From Chloroflexota bacterium (GTDB lineage Bacteria > Chloroflexota > Anaerolineae > B4-G1), in contig JAAEPW010000489.1 in the NCBI GenBank assembly GCA_024232355.1, positions 1 through 16,781 of the forward strand: a DNA stretch of 16,781 nt, given 5' to 3'. The position numbers and the translations under genes were made by a program. The notes beneath the pieces were generated by a model. It saw only the letters and a program-made list of their open reading frames with translations, had not been told where the DNA came from and searched no databases. This document shows positions 13,801 through 16,781 of this stretch, one piece after another. Every line of letters starts with the position of its first letter. Within the stretch, counting starts at the first letter, position 1.

Positions 13801-16781
13801 AGGCTGCGACAGAATCAATGTGGATGTGTTGGACCGCCACGGCAATTCCCTCAACGGCTTTCAGGACCCCCAGGACTATCCCTTGCCTATACCGCTCTAT
13901 GGCACATATTACGTGAATGCCTCCGCATCCGACGTGCTGGGGAACGGGCCGTTCACAGACACCATCGGCTCCATCCGCCTGGATGGCTACGGACCGGTGG
14001 CGGACGTGACCTTGCCCAGCGGCATCATCTCAAACTCACTGCCGACAATAGGCTATCTCGATTTTGAACGGCGTGGCGCCAACAGCTTTCTCAAGGGCAC
14101 GATCAGCGATACCCCGGACCCAGTTGGAAACAAAATCCTGAACCTGCACTTTGAAGAACAGACCTACTATGCTACCCCCTTTGCCGATAGCTCTGGCAAC
14201 CTGCTCACCGCCGAGTGTGTCAACTGTATCTTTTCCTGGCGGGACGAGGATGGCCAGTATGGGCGGGCCTTTGACTTTACCGGCTCCAACCACCTGCGCA
14301 TTCCGGACAATGCGCTATTGGGAAATGACGGGCTGCTCGATTTCAGTACCTCCATTACCCAAACCGAGCTTGAGACGACCATCGCCCTGTGGGTCAAGGC
14401 GGATCACTGGAACGACAACGCCGCCACCCCCTTTATCGTCAAAGGCACGGGGGGCAGCGAAGCCAACTACTACTTTGGCAAATCGGCCAGCAACGGGCTG
14501 CGTTTTGCCTACTATAACAACGGCTGGGTCGAGGTTCTGGACGATAGCGGCGTCAGCTACACCAACGACCAGTGGGTTCACCTGGCGATGACACTCAACA
14601 CCGCCAAAAACCAGGTCGCCTTTTACCGGGACGGTCTTCCGTTGAGCGTCCACACCCGCACCCTGTCCTCCGCCCTGGACTTTGGCGGCACGCCCCTCTT
14701 GCCCAACGACAGCGACCTGACCATCGGCCACTATGCCGGTTCCTTGGACGCCACCTTTGCCGGATACTTTGACGAACTGGCAATCTATGACCGCGCCCTT
14801 ACCGAGGACGAACTCTACAACCTCGCCAACCCGGTGGGAACTCTCGCAGCGAGTGTCCGCATCCGCTTCCGCCACGCCAACGGCTATGCCTGGCCCACGG
14901 GCCTCGACCCATCGGCGGGCGGCCTGGTCCTCAACCTGACTATGGATGACGATAACTTTAGGGACCTATCGGCTTTTGGGAATAATGCCGCCTGCACAAC
15001 CTGTCCCAGCCAAGAGTTACAGTGGGTTGACACCAGCCTGGTTGCCAAATTTGACGGCCAGGACGACTATCTGCAAGTGGACAACGTGCTCGATCCCGGA
15101 GCGGGCAGCCTTAGCGCCGCCCTCTGGTTCCAGGTCAACGGCAGCGGCATCACACACCCCCTCTTGCAGCAGCAAGACAGTTCCGGCACAGGCCAAATCT
15201 GGCTGGGCGTCAATAGCAACAACAAACTCTACACCACCCTGGGCGGCGCGACTATGGAGAGCAGCGCCAGCGTCATCCCCTGGACGTCAGGGAGCGATCC
15301 CCCCCCTTGGCATCACGCCGCCGTAACCTACGATGGCGCCACCCTCAAACTCTACCTGGACGGCAACCTGGAAAACAGTGCTACCTCCACCCTGGCCGCC
15401 AACGATGGCGACCTGATCGTGGGAGCGACGAAAAACCTGACCGCTTCCCTGAATGGTTCCATCGAAAACCTGGTTGTCTTTGACCGCGCTCTGGCCGAAC
15501 AAGAAATCTCGGTTTTGCAGACCGACATCTGGCAAGAGACGTCGCCCGGCCCCTTTAACTGGTTCTACCCCAGCCCCCTGCCGCCGATGGAAGGCCCCTA
15601 CAAAATCGACCTGTTCGCCTGGGATTACCTGGGCAACACCAGCTACATCCCCAACGTCTGGAACGGCGTCATTGACACCATCGCTCCCCAAATCGTCCTG
15701 ACCCACACCAAGGTCAGCGGCGGCATCTACCAAATCAGTTGCCAGGCCAGCGACTATAACCTGACCGACCAGGGGTGGGCTTGCCCCAGCGGCGATGCTC
15801 CCACCTACGGCTACAATGCCGCCCCCTGGTTCCAGAAAATTTTCAACGCCCCAGACAAACTGGAAACCCTGGTCAACCACGACCAAACCGGCCTGGCATC
15901 GGGCGATTACCACATGACCGCCTGCGACGAACTGGGCAACTGCACCACCGCCACCGGCTTTATCAGCGCCTACTTTGAAAAAGACACCGCCATCAACCTG
16001 CCCGGCACCCTGGCAGGCGAGGCCCGCTGGGGCGACTATGACGCCGACGGCGACCTGGACGTAGTGGTCACCGGCTGCACCGACGAAACCTGCACCGCCC
16101 GCGTGGCAAAGGTCTATCAGAACAATAACGGCAGCTTTAGCGAATATGCCTCCCTGACCGGGCAGAGCTTTGGCAGCGCCAACTGGGGCGACTATGACGG
16201 CGACGGCGACCTCGACCTGCTGCTGGCAGGCGAGCGCGGCAGCGGCGGCAGCGCCTACACCACCCTGCACGAAAACACCGGCAGCGGCTTTGGCAGCGGC
16301 GTCACGCTCAGCCAGAATCAAGGCGTGGCCGCCTGGGGCGACCTCGACAACGACAACGACCTCGACTTTTTCGACGGCGACGTCTACCAAAACGAGGGCG
16401 GCGGCTCCTTTGGCCTGTACGCCAACCTCGGCAGCGGCAGCGGCAACGCCGACTGGGGCGACTATGACGGCGACGGCGACCAAGACCTGCTGATAGGGAA
16501 CAAAATCTATGACAACGCCGGCAGCAGCCCTTCGACAGGCTCAGGACAAAGCTTTGAACTGCGCAGCGACGTCATCCTGCCCACCCGCTACAGCGATGCC
16601 AAGTGGGGCGATTACGACAACGACGGCGACCTCGACATCCTCTTTGCCCAGGGCTATATAGGCTTTGGCGGCGGGAACCCTGTCCACATCTATGAAAATC
16701 AGGGCGGGACCTTTGCTCTGGCCCACCAACTCGACGCCTTTGCCTGGTCGAGCGTGGCCTGGGGCGACTATGACAACGACG
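4892..16781 (+). CDS. Giant exported LamG / FG-GAP multidomain surface protein, 3' end missing
   Basis: One frame without a stop runs from ATG 4892 to the window edge (3963 codons plus one base). Residues 1-37 are a Sec signal peptide (basic start, LLALVGLLTMILW core, AAA before I38). Residues 38-315 form a beta-rich domain of possible LolA/LppX-like type. Residues 323-343 and 350-367 look like a membrane hairpin with YRRSPK between. Residues 448-562 and 1590-1745 are DxDxDG-rich, TSP3/EF-hand-like calcium blocks. Residues about 563-1085 are unrecognised. Residues 1089-1374 are strongly hydrophobic. Six LamG domains span 1857-3546, with Ig-like segments after the fourth and sixth. FG-GAP/VCBS repeats (WGDYDGDGDLD) begin near 3713 and continue past the edge. 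LamG and FG-GAP folds usually bind glycans or matrix proteins, so a surface adhesin is likely. No catalytic motif was recognised. Its own promoter and an upstream terminator suggest separate transcription from the first gene. Confidence 0.93.
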   Translation, partial: MKHTRNSGIKNNASRWYALLALVGLLTMILWPTAAAAIPLTDAEELEQAWEYAADVGVYRYQSTALQTIHPTEKLVNVGRSSKTERITVAGAMDRPNNTMEMVIQGDRTIELKMVDGVSFGRVNAQDEWAQVENQSDFFAPGGDPLGYLNAAENIQEAGGRGQDSESGDPDLDTVLANPYSLLRGEYSVYTFDLNGPKYARFMRDQLEEHLHRTGELPSGMELSTADIYMGMQGHGEIWLDAENNLPVRQIIHLEFPPDQNALEWVDADLTTDFSGWDEGLTARNQGAVALARLRENPTALFTDPQSLLPNSGFLTPAAIRQFAFTMSLSLLVIGLVALLVTYRRSPKLYTAIALSLILSMVGTPLMQSNQVYGFYERQATRQLEHEQTIEQENQQQAMLAEISGRNFDPHKNPLNQEASESDSAISNIQPSSPSITTTIAACAAATDTDTDGDGLTDPVECFKLGTLPDDPDTDDDGIIDGLEVAGFQGANGVWWYLDPINPDSNGDGLPDSLECPALTGISAITNTTTICQDIDGDGTPDVYDYDDDGDGVPDSTDSSPHYTGGLTSNSQGQFNLSLNGYATGTPRLLTVNFEIRPTTYEHLYYTNNVLDWPDGDKEGQVTRVYTNTFYDTGAIGARTDYGDMMTTPLLEIEIPAPTANASNPSGGLPVKSSFVGGAGAITSTTPITAWVDQDILDEYNISVSQANNGKLYAYVPLLQLKDRVGDTPVAWAGQMAYWPGSANWGDNHQVRLVWMVTALLDSCNTSDKPDNFTVEAWCANLSYTKSPTETIQVWTTEKKAIKTYYEDFYLTGMAVREDYGLDLAIMAQNNALSTDYENYLWHLSNGLQVTFGAGQQVANNRRFDINEINRRFGSTSTASTTERWGLPANTFSIARGSYANQAAGLTDMVKNLIPNILTTTYASATSGMSVTLLMAREETYKSTLLRNNNTDFIYDQGTATLAVTLGSLVEQTFSTLHWAPYEYNSANMNQYNSHGWAAYDFFQYQDALTGKLDKAIDSSKVTGLLALFGEGVSDAPGAKVGAISLAKNYYTALYQGGTALVEDPNLGGIVNTELVEDDALQLQASDEAVLLIVASAVYLMQVFFIDQGEPLLDKADEILVTIGAVQQDLDNKDSAIGTRVIQGVGSAAKKGLTRIYVRKVDFSKTPSYGVVLYDNNAGRKLSAGSAITWSGMIVGATSLILDLTGSKTEAWTYAIQAADIAIAGLKFADTLKTTIEFSKALKGFSKLDTIVKSAQTVNDIRKASRVGAAVGLALSVGIAAGIFLYTVLSEGIAVDSLAFTQALAQLYAQIIAAIIMAIIAATVIGALILAILALIDAIIALICHIVEGKASWVEEWICGGFSGLLVKLITYVIFNQTPLVDLEKTGRLDIAPMGITLANPAAGMIVNNRIDFSTVITSNLYTNSPLSIGYVYAWGPANQFADRYLDDSTFQYRIQPSKNDLSLSQNQTSWIAAPEREDAPNSGIPDGKRFYQVFYPTGAFTYTQPGINKPVVLYLTEGFSIKAQECWLVGLLSVLCYHRDLSESSHTDLGTSYKFDVFPDSLDGFMSLVSTGDNSYRQAWDNKFPTLMDADGDGLVSQHHGGPDPDDSTPDFDGDGLSDFWEYQNRSLADPRNADGDCDGLTDYWEVFYGTNAHLADTDNDGLLDGAEVFHPNWRHPYENSVRNNSINTCQNGQGASWSGGWTIVWGYDNSGPLNTLVTSDPLTVDIDGDNILDNREYIYGYNPKVSSELNVLSIDSALQATGVFTTGAIAVLPGATIPYTASVKNELDNRWAFGLFEQEYPLDRNRTIKTMILDPLNEVTISGAITVPANITQTQVSTLSLRAGAVIKDKSTHRHLWLHMNDTNWQGAFDDDSGNDNRVTCSLGNCPRSAGTYLTGFDGEHTMRATLKKFNLASSFTVGMWLNPTDDLDFDHFSLLTKFGGWLSYLFNVKLNPDWSVQINTGGFNQAGLKSSPGLIVPNRWQHLFVTASYDPATQKYLVSLYRNGIPIIRDGQLNYAGSSNKIEIAYNYYGSLDEFEIYDYSLSATEIQALMGTQPVMQVDFAAKTDLSGWENIITCAATTCPAGSSGGGAFDQASYVQSAGPQLNLSDGQFSFATWVKPLARTQPFDTDAANVFTTTASRGGDWQGLFGNETLSDADNNGTYETLNVDYPTLYVGNQGHLLMRFGHYSDTTQLCEFQTTNPVLTFGQNQHLAVTFDGTQYYVYRDGELVAQGADTNCVNKRPANTSSFTIGAPNTHGYFYADRFQVTFPANLVYLDLLFDLSLADKLWSGIVGNNDPKNYLASFPVHAGKLITDDTIHSYSIYYLGETIDPQPYALFNRFQPAHYTRHLDRSKHYAFHWSMSNDHFNGTLDDFRVYRTALNAGAIADLYKASYYALELRLDEPPGADIFGDSSGSNRPANCVPAGGACPESGLPGRDHQALRFDGTNDYLQLKHITNPAQGEFAAGVWFKANSVDSQMNLLQQQGAGGQTWLYVTANGQLATDLSGTPLTSALSVADSIKTDEWRHATVSYISPTLKLYLDGAQVASRNTTQIGSSAGTMVASTNSAKNGNWFNGLLDHVVILKTALQNASAVQDLMRQNPVLNLHLDEDLAMTTFADDTPYANHATCSGTTCPKGGDKGQMREALVFDGQDDMLTVQHSDVFDFSAYPNYTPENTPFSVGLWVKPSAKKNGYQPLITKESAGRLRLFGLFIAPNTMRIHYSLHGLVFPWCDADNYNANSVGSLNENQWNHVMLVMDGERAYLYLNGSLDSSVAIDTKLCVNSLPIRLGDWGTTYPGFAGSMDEVTIHNIAFRADEVREIYDYQASWFDVTYQHSIRVDLDDPAVEIGLADNMYLRADPDIVLSISAYDPTSAVKKVQYSFDNSTWYTATSRDGDAWIFTFTPAGDGPYTITARAYDSVGHVVTDTATFNVDNTPPDALSLSNAGALLPGVGSIQLDPQCADAGNGAGCDRINVDVLDRHGNSLNGFQDPQDYPLPIPLYGTYYVNASASDVLGNGPFTDTIGSIRLDGYGPVADVTLPSGIISNSLPTIGYLDFERRGANSFLKGTISDTPDPVGNKILNLHFEEQTYYATPFADSSGNLLTAECVNCIFSWRDEDGQYGRAFDFTGSNHLRIPDNALLGNDGLLDFSTSITQTELETTIALWVKADHWNDNAATPFIVKGTGGSEANYYFGKSASNGLRFAYYNNGWVEVLDDSGVSYTNDQWVHLAMTLNTAKNQVAFYRDGLPLSVHTRTLSSALDFGGTPLLPNDSDLTIGHYAGSLDATFAGYFDELAIYDRALTEDELYNLANPVGTLAASVRIRFRHANGYAWPTGLDPSAGGLVLNLTMDDDNFRDLSAFGNNAACTTCPSQELQWVDTSLVAKFDGQDDYLQVDNVLDPGAGSLSAALWFQVNGSGITHPLLQQQDSSGTGQIWLGVNSNNKLYTTLGGATMESSASVIPWTSGSDPPPWHHAAVTYDGATLKLYLDGNLENSATSTLAANDGDLIVGATKNLTASLNGSIENLVVFDRALAEQEISVLQTDIWQETSPGPFNWFYPSPLPPMEGPYKIDLFAWDYLGNTSYIPNVWNGVIDTIAPQIVLTHTKVSGGIYQISCQASDYNLTDQGWACPSGDAPTYGYNAAPWFQKIFNAPDKLETLVNHDQTGLASGDYHMTACDELGNCTTATGFISAYFEKDTAINLPGTLAGEARWGDYDADGDLDVVVTGCTDETCTARVAKVYQNNNGSFSEYASLTGQSFGSANWGDYDGDGDLDLLLAGERGSGGSAYTTLHENTGSGFGSGVTLSQNQGVAAWGDLDNDNDLDFFDGDVYQNEGGGSFGLYANLGSGSGNADWGDYDGDGDQDLLIGNKIYDNAGSSPSTGSGQSFELRSDVILPTRYSDAKWGDYDNDGDLDILFAQGYIGFGGGNPVHIYENQGGTFALAHQLDAFAWSSVAWGDYDND
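5849..5992 (+). other. Two-helix membrane hairpin in the giant protein
   Basis: Residues 323-343 (FAFTMSLSLLVIGLVALLVTY) and 350-367 (YTAIALSLILSMVGTPLM) are hydrophobic and are separated by the basic turn RRSPK. By the positive-inside rule the turn is cytoplasmic. Both the N-terminal domain and the very long remainder would then lie outside the membrane. Confidence 0.6.
6230..6579 (+). repeat. First TSP3/EF-hand-like calcium-binding block
   Basis: Successive loops read DTDTDGDGLTDPVE, DTDDDGIIDGLE, DSNGDGLPDSLE, DIDGDGTPDVYD and DDDGDGVPDSTD. This is the DxDxDGxxD pattern of thrombospondin type 3 and related repeats, which bind calcium and stiffen extracellular linkers. Residues 448-562 of the giant protein. 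Confidence 0.85.
8156..9015 (+). other. Central hydrophobic (multi-pass-like) segment of the giant protein
   Basis: Hydrophobic stretches occur at residues 1089-1106 (VLLIVASAVYLMQVFFI), 1187-1207 (WSGMIVGATSLILDL), 1267-1288 (GLALSVGIAAGIFLYTVL), 1311-1344 (an Ile/Ala/Leu run of 34 residues with a single Asp) and about 1355-1374 (GGFSGLLVKLITYVIF). Between the second and third lies a Lys-rich amphipathic stretch (about 1222-1262). I do not recognise the family. Confidence 0.6.
9659..10127 (+). repeat. Second TSP3/EF-hand-like calcium-binding block
   Basis: Loops include DADGDGLVS, DFDGDGLSDFWEY, DGDCDGLTDYWEV, DTDNDGLLDGAEV and DIDGDNILDNREY (residues 1590-1745). The xDxWE/xxAE endings followed by YGTNAHLADTD are typical of these repeats. 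It lies between the hydrophobic segment and the LamG array and may act as a calcium-stiffened spacer. Confidence 0.82.
10460..15529 (+). repeat. Array of six LamG/jelly-roll domains
   Basis: Approximate units are 10460-11056, 11066-12076, 12077-12700, 12701-13372, 14129-14833 and 14918-15529. Most show the order LNLHLDE, Cys pair, LVFDGQDDYLQV, FSVGLWVKP, WHHAAVTYDGATLKLYLDG, and FNGxLDEVxIYDRAL. An Ig-like segment ending VDNTPPD (about 13478-13708) separates units 4 and 5. The fold is a concanavalin-A-like beta sandwich, often glycan- or protein-binding. Units are diverged, so this is an old expansion, unlike the InlB-B repeats of the first gene. Confidence 0.87.
16028..16781 (+). repeat. 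FG-GAP/VCBS repeat array, continuing past the window
   Basis: WGDYD/WGDLD motifs are encoded from 16028, 16184, 16334, 16454, 16604 and 16760, spaced 120-156 bp apart. Each has the DxDGDxDL calcium loop followed by a YENxGGSF-like strand. The 27 bases at 16184-16210 recur exactly at 16454-16480. Such repeats build beta-propeller blades like those of integrin alpha chains, and a full propeller would need seven or so. The sixth copy is cut by the edge. Confidence 0.88.
16526..16549. repeat. 24-bp dispersed-repeat-like insertion inside an FG-GAP unit
   Basis: The core CCTTCGACAGGCTCAGGACA (16529-16548) matches a short sequence I recall as dispersed through many bacterial genomes, often as CTTCGACAGGCTCAGG. 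Here it encodes SPSTGSGQ in frame (residues 3879-3886). Sister units read NAGSSF-like at this place (ENQGGTF, QNNNGSF), so about eight residues look inserted. AGC occurs at 16523-16525, 16526-16528 and 16550-16552, compatible with a 3-bp target duplication. Confidence 0.65.

Noticed and set aside
15287..16483. 398-codon open frame on the minus strand
   Set aside because: Antisense to the last LamG and FG-GAP region. The Val/Ala-rich translation follows from GAC/GGC codons read backwards.

Overview
The window is filled by two very large genes on the + strand, both for exported surface-type proteins, and both are cut by the window edges. Between them lies one 369-bp intergenic region (4520-4888). 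I see no tRNA, rRNA, CRISPR array, transposase or metabolic gene. The organism is probably a bacterium of the phylum Chloroflexota (Anaerolineae/Caldilineae-like). This rests on the style of the proteins: beta-helix modules with a choice-of-anchor-Q-like ending, a C-terminal YLPLLLR tail, and LamG domains that each carry a short Cys pair. It is an inference from family resemblance, not a proof. GC content is roughly 55-62% with local dips.

Region 1 (2-4519) is the 3' part of a gene for a secreted repeat protein. It holds two tandemly duplicated right-handed beta-helix modules, then eight InlB-B-like 'bacterial repeat' domains of about 80-85 residues, then a short hydrophobic tail. DNA-level similarity shows recent duplication inside both repeat regions.

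Region 2 (4520-4888) holds a perfect 16-bp palindrome just after the first stop codon, a bidirectional terminator-like hairpin, an extended -10 promoter, a structured leader and a strong Shine-Dalgarno sequence. It therefore separates two transcription units.

Region 3 (4892-16781, open at the right edge) is one uninterrupted reading frame of at least 3963 codons. In order it encodes a signal peptide, an N-terminal beta-rich domain (possibly LolA/LppX-like), a two-helix membrane hairpin, a first DxDxDG calcium-binding block, a long domain I do not recognise, a central strongly hydrophobic segment, a second calcium-binding block, six LamG/jelly-roll domains with Ig-like spacers, and an array of FG-GAP/VCBS repeats that runs off the window.

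Both proteins look like cell-surface adhesion or carbohydrate-binding molecules. No enzymatic active site was recognised in either. The least ordinary observations are the hydrophobic module inside the otherwise extracellular giant protein, an apparent 24-bp in-frame insertion of a dispersed repeat inside an FG-GAP unit, and the intergenic palindromes.
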